The position numbers and the translations under genes were made by a program. DNA of 64,000 nt, from positions 446,328-510,327 of the forward strand of contig NZ_JARBUY010000004.1 of the NCBI RefSeq assembly GCF_028882255.1, read 5' to 3'. The notes under the pieces were generated by a model. The model ran no database searches and had not been told where the DNA came from. It was given only the letters and a program-made list of their open reading frames with translations. Below, piece after piece: positions 9,656 to 17,985 of the stretch. Within the stretch, counting starts at the first letter, position 1, and every line of letters starts with the position of its first letter. This stretch comes from Maribacter polysaccharolyticus (GTDB lineage Bacteria; Bacteroidota; Bacteroidia; Flavobacteriales; Flavobacteriaceae).

Positions 9656-9817
9656 ATGATTGGCACGATTAACAACATAGGCTATACGGGCACGAGCGTG
9701 ACGCTCGCGCTAGCGGGGAAATTATCAGATTTAAATGGCTTTGGAAAAGAAGTAAAGTTATTATTGGACAATGATTTTATATATAATAATGATATGAAAA
9801 TGTTTATAAAGCAATGA
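9656..9817 (+). pseudogene. 53-codon tail fragment carrying palindrome A2 in frame
   Basis: The ORF reads MIGTINNIGY, then TGTSVTLALAG across the palindrome, then KLSDLNGFGKEVKLLLDND and a basic end MFIKQ. The stop overlaps the next ATG (ATGA), as in coupled toxin/immunity pairs. The frame is open from about 9626 but has no upstream partner, so it is probably the surviving end of a longer gene; a small expressed protein cannot be excluded. It is the only copy where the palindrome is translated through into the cassette-specific part. Confidence 0.45.
9688..9718 (+). repeat. GC-rich palindromic repeat family A, copy A2
   Basis: The element is GGGCACGAGCGTGACGCTCG followed by CGCTAGCGGGG. The core hairpin is GAGCGT-g-ACGCTC, flanked by the GCTAGC palindrome. 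It lies inside the 53-codon tail ORF. Confidence 0.75.
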
Positions 9818-10203
9818 TAAAAATTAATGGTTTTTACTTGGGTAAAGGAAGAGTTTATGAAGACTGGCATGCTGGTGTAAATATTAAAAGCCAAAACTAC
9901 ATCGTTCTAAAATTCTTTAAGGATGGAACGGTTATTAAAAAAAGTAGTTGGATATACCTCGATGAAATTCAAAAAAACTTAAATAAATTTCTTGAAGATG
10001 TGACAAATGAAATAAATAAAAATAATGATGTAAAAAAACTTTTAGAATTAGGTTACTGGATAGGTAATTTTATAGAAGAAGATAAAATAATAGAAATAGA
10101 ATTTCAATTTAATGAAAGTAAGTATATCGATAATTATACAATATTATCTTCTGATATAATTCTAAGTAATGATTTAGATGAATTTCAATTTGAGAAGATT
10201 TGA
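9814..10203 (+). CDS. Small acidic soluble protein, immunity-like, unknown family
   Basis: The 129-residue protein has no signal peptide or membrane segment. It starts MIKINGFYLGKGRVYEDWHAG and ends in an acidic region (SNDLDEFQFEKI), with a central helical part (IQKNLNKFLEDVTNEIN). Size, acidity, very high AT content and an ATGA overlap with the tail fragment upstream fit an orphan immunity protein of a polymorphic-toxin cassette. I cannot assign it to a named immunity family, and the role is inference from context. Confidence 0.6.
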   Translation: MIKINGFYLGKGRVYEDWHAGVNIKSQNYIVLKFFKDGTVIKKSSWIYLDEIQKNLNKFLEDVTNEINKNNDVKKLLELGYWIGNFIEEDKIIEIEFQFNESKYIDNYTILSSDIILSNDLDEFQFEKI

Positions 10204-10388
10204 TATTAATCAACAAATCGAAAAAATCCCCCGGATAGTGCGAGCGTCACGCTCGTGCCGTCAACAGTAAGAAAAAAAAGAGTGAAAAGCAGTAGGCAGG
10301 GTACAGTAAGCAGTTGAAGAGGTAAAAAGTTGTAAAAAGTACGCAGTTGACAGTTGAAAAAAATAAAAACAAATCATAACCTAGTAGT
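10204..10388. other. Non-coding stretch between cassettes
   Basis: After palindrome A3 there is an A-rich stretch with imperfect repeats of GCAGTTGA and AAAAAGT (about 10300-10360). I see no ORF of note. Its last part, from about 10368, is shared with the sequence just before the first signal-peptide stub at 9460. Confidence 0.5.
10229..10260 (-). repeat. GC-rich palindromic repeat family A, copy A3 (inverted)
   Basis: On the minus strand it begins CGGCACGAGCGTGACGCTCG, then CACTATCCGGGG. The hairpin core is the same as in A2, while the GCTAGC part has diverged. It lies 25 bases after the stop of the 129-residue ORF, in opposite orientation to A2, so A2 and A3 bracket that cassette. Confidence 0.7.
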
Positions 10389-10481
10389 ATGAAAAACAAC
10401 TACCTATATATCATCCTATTCCTTTGGTGCGGCCTTCTTAGCGCCAACGCAACTAATTCACATTTGAGGGCACAAGCGTGA
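10389..10481 (+). pseudogene. Signal-peptide stub of a lost secreted protein, copy 2
   Basis: A 30-codon ORF, MKNNYLYIILFLWCGLLSAN then ATNSHLRAQA-stop, with a good signal-peptide look. It is nearly identical at DNA level to the stub at 9460 over the start region. Palindrome A4 supplies its stop codon (gcgTGA). It is probably the cut-off 5' end of a secreted-protein gene that was duplicated in this locus. Confidence 0.55.
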
Positions 10482-10498
10482 CGCTTGCGCCAGCGGGG
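10468..10498 (+). repeat. GC-rich palindromic repeat family A, copy A4
   Basis: GGGCACAAGCGTGACGCTTG followed by CGCCAGCGGGG. Compared with A2 the stem is AAGCGT-g-ACGCTT: both strands of the outer pair changed together (G-C to A-T), so the hairpin is kept. Confidence 0.75.
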
Positions 10499-10519
10499 AG
10501 CAATTAATAGAACCTAGGT

Positions 10520-11012
10520 ATGAATAAAGGAGTAAAATACGTTTTAAGTTGGATCGTAGTGTTTTTAGCGCTTTCTGGGCTATTAGATAGTTTATTACAC
10601 GATTTTTCGGAATTTAAATGGCTATACGCATCTTTTTATCCTACAGAGTTTTAGCAAAGATGCCTTAATATATGAGAGCCAGACTAGTGGATCCGGCAGC
10701 GGAGGTAGAGATATGTACTATTTCAATGGAACATTGAAAAAAATTAAAACAAAAAAGAGAGTTTTTGCTAATCAAAAGTCAATGAAGAAAATATGGACAA
10801 CGGCCGGTTATCCGGTAGATAAACTTAAAATACCTGTATGGTACAATACTTTGGATGGTGCAATATCAATAAGAACTTCCGAAAAATTTCCTAAACTATA
10901 TTCAATAAGACAAATTGACGCTTATGTTAATATTATAACTTGGATACTCTTACTGCCTTGTGTATGGTATATTATTCATTATCAAATTCAAAAACGTAAA
11001 AAAAATTCTTAA
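10520..11012 (+). pseudogene. Two-TM membrane protein split by a +1 frameshift
   Basis: The first ORF (10520-10654, 44 residues, MNKGVKYVLSWIVVFLALSG...) ends at gag-ttt-TAG. Starting one base later, at agc (10653), the frame stays open through SKDALIYESQTSGSGSGGRD into the 99-codon ORF that begins at 10713 and ends at 11012 with a second membrane segment (ITWILLLPCVWYIIHYQI). Removing one T from the TTTT run gives one continuous protein of about 163 residues: N-terminal TM, extracytoplasmic domain, C-terminal TM. It may be a pseudogene, a sequencing error or a +1 shift at UUU-UAG-C. Context and composition match the other immunity-like ORFs here. Confidence 0.6.
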
Positions 11013-11024
11013 AAATTTAAACTA

Positions 11025-11150
11025 ATGAAAATTAAGCTTATTTACTTATTAATTCTACTATATGCCCTTACAGTTCAGGGGCAGCAAGAAAATATAGGCA
11101 TAGTTGTAGAATACACCGCTAGCGCGAGCGTCACGCTCATGCGGGGGTAA
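11025..11150 (+). pseudogene. Signal-peptide stub ended by palindrome A5
   Basis: The 41-codon ORF begins MKIKLIYLLILLYALTVQGQ, a typical Bacteroidota signal peptide with cleavage before or after QQ. It continues for about ten residues (ENIGIVVEYT) and then reads through palindrome A5 to a TAA. It follows the frameshifted membrane protein by 12 bases. As with the stubs at 9460 and 10389, a palindrome sits where the rest of a secreted protein should be. Confidence 0.5.
11116..11142 (-). repeat. GC-rich palindromic repeat family A, copy A5 (inverted)
   Basis: On the minus strand the element reads GCATGAGCGTGACGCTCGCG followed by CTAGCGG. The hairpin core and the GCTAGC part are both intact. 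It marks the right edge of the repeat-rich zone. Confidence 0.7.
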
Positions 11151-11681
11151 TCAATTCCTCTCCTCAAAAACCAAACCTCCCCATTTAGATTTTTTTATTG
11201 TAAACACTTTTTCGGCAACCACGTGATCGAAATCTTGATTCAATACATACCTTACCTCTCCTGGAGATTCATCTCCGCGATACTGCCAACTTGTTTTAAG
11301 CTTGATTTCACTTCGAATACCATTGCTTTGAATTAGCCTTTCCAAAATTGGAATCAATGCATCTTGGCGTAGTACGGTAGAATCAACAACAGATATATAA
11401 AATAAGGGATAAGGCTCATTTTCGTATTTCAAAAAGAGTATTCCCGACTGTTCCAGGTCAATATTATATGCATAACTCTGACTTTTAGCTTTTTGGTTCT
11501 CCAAAGCTTGAAAAATTTCAAATTCCTCAGTCTTTTCTTCCTTATCCACGAAAGAGATTATTTTAAAAAAAATCTTAAAAATTAATATAAGTGAAAGAAC
11601 ACCTAAAATATTATAATACAATGTAGATCTTGTCTTTGGCCGTTTAGTTTTCATCCGATTAAACTTTTTAAGAATATTCAA
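11151..11681 (-). CDS. Single-TM protein of unknown function
   Basis: The 176-residue protein has a basic N-terminus (KKFNRMKTKRPKTRS), one membrane segment at about residues 23-45 (YNILGVLSLILIFKIFFKII) and a soluble domain of about 130 residues. There is no enzyme motif. A second ATG at residue 9 is also possible. It points towards the cassette region and ends next to palindrome A5; its composition is as AT-rich as the cassette ORFs, so it may be another orphan immunity-like or accessory gene. I do not recognise the family. Confidence 0.6.
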   Translation of the reverse strand: MNILKKFNRMKTKRPKTRSTLYYNILGVLSLILIFKIFFKIISFVDKEEKTEEFEIFQALENQKAKSQSYAYNIDLEQSGILFLKYENEPYPLFYISVVDSTVLRQDALIPILERLIQSNGIRSEIKLKTSWQYRGDESPGEVRYVLNQDFDHVVAEKVFTIKKSKWGGLVFEERN

Positions 11682-11925
11682 AATTTCATAATTCTAACAA
11701 GTTATGTTACAACGAAATAAAAAATACTTTATTATCAAAGTTTAGGTTGTCGTATACAAGAGATTAGTGATTCGTTCTTTTTCTTAATTACACTAAAACA
11801 AACAGAAAAAATCAACAATTAAAATAATGGTATTCGGTTGTGTACTGAGCCTTGGCATAGTTTAATAAACGAGAGCTCTATAATCAAGTGCTTGGCACCG
11901 ACTAACTAAGATGGCAAAACATTAT

Positions 11926-12858
11926 TTACACCTTATAATATTTCCCCTGCCAAGTATTCTTGGCCTTTAGTTTTTGGTCGATCCTATCCAATATTTCCTG
12001 TTTTCGGATACCTCCCCATTTTGGGGCAACCAACAACTCTTTCGGGGCCTCACTAATAAAGCGTTCAATAACAATATCGGGCCGTAAATACCCTATGAAA
12101 TCGGTAACAAAATCTATATATGTTTCTAAGGTAAATAGATCGAAATTTTCTGGGTTCCGTTTATATTGCACTGCCATTACGGAGTTCCTTACAATCTGTA
12201 AATGATGTATTTTCAAGGTATCAATGGGCAATTTGGACAATTCCACGGCATGCTGCATTAAATCGTTTTTGGATTCTCCAGGCAATCCCATGATGATATG
12301 CGCCCCTAAATGAAACCCTTTGTCCTTGCACTTTTCAAACATTGCTACGGTATCGCTAAAGGTATGGCACCGATTGATATCCAAAAGTGTTTTTTCATTG
12401 GTACTTTCAACCCCAAAATCCAGCGAAATAAAATAATCTTTCGACAATTCTTCCAAATAGGCTATAACCTCATCCGCTATACAATCCGGGCGCGTACCAA
12501 TGACCAAACCCGCCACTTTAGGGACATTCAAAGCCTCCTCGTACATGGCCTTAAGGGATTCCAAATCGGAATAGGTGTTCGTATAGGCTTGGAAATAAGC
12601 GAGGAATTTCTTGTTCTTACCGCGTTTGGCAAAGAACTCGATCCCTTCCTGCAACTGAGCGGCAATACTTTTTTGGGGTTCGCAATAATCGGGATTAAAG
12701 GTATTGTTGTTGCAATAGGTACACCCCCCATATCCTTTTGAACCATCCCGGTTGGGACAGGAGAATCCCACATCCAAGGAGATTTTCTGTACCCGTTCCC
12801 CAAAATGCAACTTTATAAAAGAATTATAATCATTATATCGCTTTCCTATAAAATCCAT
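11926..12858 (-). CDS. TIGR01212 family radical SAM protein (YhcC-like)
   Basis: The 310-residue protein has the three cysteines for the 4Fe-4S cluster in the unusual spacing of this family (SCPNRDGSKGYGGCTYC, about residues 34-50), the GGCTYC block, and the family blocks GTRPDCI (about 126) and LDFGVESTNEKTL (about 155). The AHIIMGLPGE motif (about 192) is typical of the SAM-binding barrel. The family is a relative of Elp3/YhcC enzymes and its substrate is not established. The gene stands alone. It is followed by 240 bases without a recognisable gene before the accessory region. Confidence 0.9.
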   Translation of the reverse strand: MDFIGKRYNDYNSFIKLHFGERVQKISLDVGFSCPNRDGSKGYGGCTYCNNNTFNPDYCEPQKSIAAQLQEGIEFFAKRGKNKKFLAYFQAYTNTYSDLESLKAMYEEALNVPKVAGLVIGTRPDCIADEVIAYLEELSKDYFISLDFGVESTNEKTLLDINRCHTFSDTVAMFEKCKDKGFHLGAHIIMGLPGESKNDLMQHAVELSKLPIDTLKIHHLQIVRNSVMAVQYKRNPENFDLFTLETYIDFVTDFIGYLRPDIVIERFISEAPKELLVAPKWGGIRKQEILDRIDQKLKAKNTWQGKYYKV

Positions 12859-12955
12859 TCAGAATGGCTTGTATTACTTCCTATTGAAGATTCCTTTTGT
12901 TCCCCATGATTCTTTGGCCCCTATTCCCATCCACGGGAATATATGCTATAAAAAA

Positions 12956-12979
12956 AGCCCTGACAGTAGGGTCAGGGCT
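12956..12979 (-). terminator. Intrinsic terminator after atpC
   Basis: A nine-base stem AGCCCTGAC/GTCAGGGCT with a six-base loop has T runs on both sides. It lies 21 bases past the atpC stop on the minus strand and ends the atpD-atpC transcript. Confidence 0.85.
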
Positions 12980-13000
12980 TTTTAAAATCGTTATTCTTCA

Positions 13001-13279
13001 TTAATCCGCTAAGACAATGACTTTATTATCCTTCATTTCAACCGTACCACTACTAATGGCCAATACCGTTTTGCCTTTGGCGTCTTGAGTGAATTTATTT
13101 TGATACTCTTCGGCTATGGTCAATGTACCGTCTACCACAACATTGCCCTGTTGCAATAATGAAACGATGGGGGCGTGATCTTTCAACATTTGAAACTCCC
13201 CGTTGATACCTGGGACCGTTACCGAATTCACTTCGCCGGCAAATAAGGTAGCTTCTGGGGATACAATTTCTAAATACAT
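13001..13279 (-). CDS. atpC: ATP synthase F1 epsilon subunit
   Basis: At 92 residues this is only the N-terminal beta-sandwich of the epsilon subunit (MYLEIVSPEATLFAGEVNSV, then GEFQMLKDHAPIVSLLQQG). The helical C-terminal domain that inhibits ATP hydrolysis in many bacteria is missing, which is normal for Bacteroidota. It couples the rotor (gamma subunit and c-ring) at the base of F1. It lies downstream of atpD in the same direction with a 78-base gap holding a short tandem repeat. The other ATP synthase genes are not in this window. Confidence 0.95.
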   Translation of the reverse strand: MYLEIVSPEATLFAGEVNSVTVPGINGEFQMLKDHAPIVSLLQQGNVVVDGTLTIAEEYQNKFTQDAKGKTVLAISSGTVEMKDNKVIVLAD

Positions 13280-13289
13280 AGTTTTTCAG

Positions 13290-13317
13290 TATTCAGCATT
13301 CAGTATTCAGTATTCAG
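13290..13317. repeat. Heptamer tandem repeat between atpD and atpC
   Basis: Four copies of a seven-base unit: TATTCAG, CATTCAG, TATTCAG, TATTCAG. It lies in the atpD-atpC spacer, about 10 bases upstream of the atpC ATG on the coding strand. Confidence 0.8.
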
Positions 13318-13357
13318 TAGCTCAATGCTATCCGTAAACCGATTACCGCTTACTAAT

Positions 13358-14899
<1,542 letters not shown>

Positions 14900-14931
14900 T
14901 TACAGGTCTTTATTTCTTGCACTAAAGGCTG

Positions 14932-14939
14932 CAAAGATA
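14932..14939 (-). promoter_or_regulatory. Bacteroidota -7 box upstream of atpD
   Basis: On the minus strand TATCTTTG matches the TAnnTTTG consensus of the Bacteroidota primary sigma factor exactly, about 65 bases before the atpD ATG. A short palindrome AGACCTtacAGGTCT (14896-14910) lies in the leader. No clear -33 TTTG was found at the right distance. Confidence 0.5.
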
Positions 14940-14990
14940 TGTTTTTCAATTTTAAATTGAAATGCTTTTCTCGCCTTTTTTCAAAAAGCG

Positions 14991-15016
14991 AAAAGACGCC
15001 GGTCAAAGCGTCTTTT
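14991..15016 (-). terminator. Intrinsic terminator after the TonB receptor gene
   Basis: A nine-base stem AAAAGACGC/GCGTCTTTT with an eight-base loop lies 22 bases after the stop of the receptor gene on the minus strand. The upstream arm of the stem ends in T on the transcript side. Confidence 0.7.
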
Positions 15017-15038
15017 CCACAGGCTAACCTGTTTTATA

Positions 15039-17798
15039 TTAATTGTTTATCGTCCAAGAAATGTAAAATTGGGAACCTATATAACCCGTACCTAAGGCGG
15101 TTACGTATTCTTCTCCGAGTACGTTTGAAGCCCCTAACTTAAATATGGACTTAATGCTTGGAACCGTGTAATTTACCTGGGCATCCAATACACTGAACGA
15201 AGGAATGTCCCCTGTCGCAAATGAATTTTGCCAAAAATAGGTATCCGTCCATCTATAATTGACATTGAAACCGAAGTTTTCGAACAAGGCGGTATTGCCA
15301 AAAGAGGCCTTTACCTTGTGCTTCGGGGTATTGAACTGGGGTTGGAAATCGGGATCCGATGCTTCGTCAAAATCAAAATTGGAGAAAGTGTAGTTTAGAC
15401 CAAAATCGAAATTACCGAAAACTTGGGCTTCCAATCCGGCAGTGACCCCATAGGAAGTAATTTCTGCCAATGAATTGGTGTACACATTAAACGGTTGATA
15501 ATCCCCATTTTGAAGTGCCAAAAGGGAAAGCCCCCCATCGCCGGCTTCACCATATTTAGGGACCAATACGATTTTTTGGGATATAAAATCCTGATAGTCA
15601 TTGTAATAACCGCTGATATCAAGGACCACGGGGCCCCATTGTCCCCGATAACCCAATTCCAAGGCCGTAACTTTCTCGGGTTTTATTAGGGCCGTATTCA
15701 CTGCAGAGGGGGCACCCGTTTCTACCGAAGTTAAGGAATAGGCATTCTCATACGCATCCCTACCGGTCAAATTTACAGTAGAGGACCCTACGATGACCTC
15801 ACCGTTGGTCGAAAGCGGAACATCAACATCGTAACGATCCAAATTATCAATTGCCGAACCTACCAACAGGGCACTACCGATATTCAATCCTATATAAAGG
15901 TCTTGGGTGGTCGGATTTCTAAATCCGGTTTGGAAAGACCCCCTTATATTATGGTTCCTAAGATCCCCAAAGGTATAGGTCAATGAAGCCCTTGGCGAAA
16001 CAAATCCATCAAAAAGTTCATTCTTGTCATACCGAACGGATCCCGTGAATTTGAAGTGTTCATCCATGAATTTTTTCTGGATTTGGGTATACAATCCAAA
16101 TTCATGGTACGGAATGGCCCCATCGGTATCTGTAAAAATGGTTCCCTGGGAATTCAATTCATATTCCCTATAGGACCCGCCAACTTGGATATCGGCAAAG
16201 TTTTCGGTAATGTGACTGAAATTATAATTGGCATCGATATGGCGGAGCTTGGTGTTGTCGATAAAACGTGCTCCGGTTGTCAAATCCCCATCAGCGATTA
16301 CCGTATTAAAGGCATTTTCAAATTCGGTTGTTCCGGGAATATACCTTCCCGTATCGGCAGCCGCCCTTGCTACTGCGTGCGCCGTAGCTTCATCAAGTTG
16401 TACGCCCGTGCCTATACCCAATCTGGCCCCAATGAAGGTCGTAGCATAGTCATTGTACCATTGGGCATTACTTTTCCATTTATTATTAATATTGATCGCG
16501 GCAAATCTGGTATCGTACGAATCACCCGCATTTTCCGATGTGATATAACCCCTAACAAAGAAGTTGTTGTTCTTGAATTCCAATTTATGTTGTTGCAGGG
16601 TAAACCCGTCGATATAGTATCGATTCGCACCTTGGTATATGGTAGAACCACGACCAACCCTACCATTATAGATAATCTCAAAATCGGAGGCAAAAGGGCG
16701 ATAATGGATCGCTCCATCAAATTTGACACTTTGGGCATCATAACTGTTCAAATCGCGTTCGGCATATCCCGTTCTTGAAACCGATGCCGATCCCAATGTA
16801 CCGGAAGGCAAACCTGACAATGTATCAAAGTCCAAGTTGAAGGTAAAATCGTCTCCATAGATATTTAAACCGTCATAGGCCGGATCTGCCCTGGTAAAAC
16901 CCGGATTGTTAATATCTTCTTCGCTAACGGCGTACCAATCGGTTCCTTCCATAACGGAAAAACTCGCCTTTACCGCCAATTTATCACTAAAGGCATGTGC
17001 GGCCCGAATACCAAAATCATAAAAACGATTATCCCCTGCAGCTTCCTGGGAAGTAATCCCCGTTTTATAATACGTGCTGATCCCTTGAAAATCGAAGGGA
17101 CTTTTACTGCGCATGAACAGTATCCCATTAAAAGCGTTGGCTCCATATAATGCGGACGAAGCCCCAGGGAGTATCTCTACACTCTGCACATCAAGGTCGT
17201 TCATCCCGACCAAATTACCAAGTACGAAATTCAAGGCGGGGGAGGAATTATCCATACCATCGACCAATTGCATAAAACGTGTGTTGGCAAAACTTGCAAA
17301 ACCCCTGGTATTTACCGATTGGAAGGTTAGACTGTTCGTATTGATGTCGACACCTTTCAAGTTTTCGAGCCCTCCGTAAAAAGATGCCGAGGCGGTATTC
17401 TGGATTTCCTTTAGCCCAAAACGTTCAATGGAAACCGGGGATTCGAACAGGCGCTCCGGGGTTCGGGAGGCAGAAATGACGATTTCATCCAGCATGGTAT
17501 GTGTCTCTTCCAAAACAACGGAAATATTGAAATCGTCAGCAGTTACATCTACAGTGGTTTCCGTAAATCCGATACTCGTTATTTTTAATTGAAAAGGGGG
17601 AGTTTCTGAAGTTTCCAAAATAAAATTTCCATCAAAATCCGATACCGCACCTACTGCCTTACCGACAATAATCACATTGGCACCTGGAATCGGTTCATTG
17701 TTAAGGTCAACAACATTACCTGAAATCGTTGTTTGGGCCAACCCTAAGGCACCCATAATCATAAAAGATAAAAAAAGTAACGCTCTCATTGTTATCAT
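15039..17798 (-). CDS. TonB-dependent receptor with carboxypeptidase-regulatory-like domain
   Basis: This is a 919-residue outer-membrane gated porin. It has a signal peptide (second ATG at 17789 gives MRALLFLSFMIMGALGLAQ), a CarboxypepD_reg-like domain (TTISGNVVDLNNEPIPGANV, about residues 23-105), a plug (EIVISASRTPERL..., about 115-225, with LYGANAFNGIL) and a 22-strand barrel ending in YISWTINN, an aromatic outer-membrane end. It takes a substrate through the outer membrane using TonB energy. No SusD partner is next to it, so the substrate cannot be told. It stands alone between two terminators. Confidence 0.9.
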   Translation of the reverse strand: MITMRALLFLSFMIMGALGLAQTTISGNVVDLNNEPIPGANVIIVGKAVGAVSDFDGNFILETSETPPFQLKITSIGFTETTVDVTADDFNISVVLEETHTMLDEIVISASRTPERLFESPVSIERFGLKEIQNTASASFYGGLENLKGVDINTNSLTFQSVNTRGFASFANTRFMQLVDGMDNSSPALNFVLGNLVGMNDLDVQSVEILPGASSALYGANAFNGILFMRSKSPFDFQGISTYYKTGITSQEAAGDNRFYDFGIRAAHAFSDKLAVKASFSVMEGTDWYAVSEEDINNPGFTRADPAYDGLNIYGDDFTFNLDFDTLSGLPSGTLGSASVSRTGYAERDLNSYDAQSVKFDGAIHYRPFASDFEIIYNGRVGRGSTIYQGANRYYIDGFTLQQHKLEFKNNNFFVRGYITSENAGDSYDTRFAAININNKWKSNAQWYNDYATTFIGARLGIGTGVQLDEATAHAVARAAADTGRYIPGTTEFENAFNTVIADGDLTTGARFIDNTKLRHIDANYNFSHITENFADIQVGGSYREYELNSQGTIFTDTDGAIPYHEFGLYTQIQKKFMDEHFKFTGSVRYDKNELFDGFVSPRASLTYTFGDLRNHNIRGSFQTGFRNPTTQDLYIGLNIGSALLVGSAIDNLDRYDVDVPLSTNGEVIVGSSTVNLTGRDAYENAYSLTSVETGAPSAVNTALIKPEKVTALELGYRGQWGPVVLDISGYYNDYQDFISQKIVLVPKYGEAGDGGLSLLALQNGDYQPFNVYTNSLAEITSYGVTAGLEAQVFGNFDFGLNYTFSNFDFDEASDPDFQPQFNTPKHKVKASFGNTALFENFGFNVNYRWTDTYFWQNSFATGDIPSFSVLDAQVNYTVPSIKSIFKLGASNVLGEEYVTALGTGYIGSQFYISWTINN

Positions 17799-17861
17799 TT
17801 GTTAAATTAGTTTGTCACCAATATACAGATTTTTTCATACCAAAAATGCAAATTTCATAAA

Positions 17862-17877
17862 ATTATGCATGCATAAT
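17862..17877. promoter_or_regulatory. Perfect 16-base palindrome upstream of the TonB receptor
   Basis: ATTATGCATGCATAAT is a perfect palindrome 64 bases upstream of the receptor start, beyond a TATATTGG promoter-like box. A dimeric regulator could bind it. Nothing in the window identifies the regulator. Confidence 0.35.
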
Positions 17878-17936
17878 AGTTTTTTTCTCAATAACCCGTC
17901 TGAATATTGTGTAATTTATAGTAATTAACAAAAAAA

Positions 17937-17958
17937 GGCCATGATACGTATCATGGCC
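17937..17958 (-). terminator. Intrinsic terminator after glmS
   Basis: A perfect 22-base palindrome, GGCCATGATAC/GTATCATGGCC, is bounded by A and T runs. It lies 28 bases after the glmS stop on the minus strand. Confidence 0.85.
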
Positions 17959-17985
17959 TTTTTTTGTTAATTTGGACGATTTTCG

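Noticed and set aside
10690-10713. ACTAGTGGATCC followed by codons for Gly and Ser, resembling a SpeI-BamHI cloning linker
   Set aside because: Only 12 bases match common vectors; the frame continues on both sides in one AT-rich protein and no other vector sequence is present. Probably chance, though a check against reads is cheap.
8601-11142. CRISPR array made of the palindromic repeats
   Set aside because: The repeats are in both orientations, unevenly spaced (0.2-1 kb), with coding sequence between them; no cas genes.
13290-13317. Heptamer repeat as an origin or integration site
   Set aside because: Four short units only, no DnaA boxes or integrase; most likely simple slippage in a spacer.
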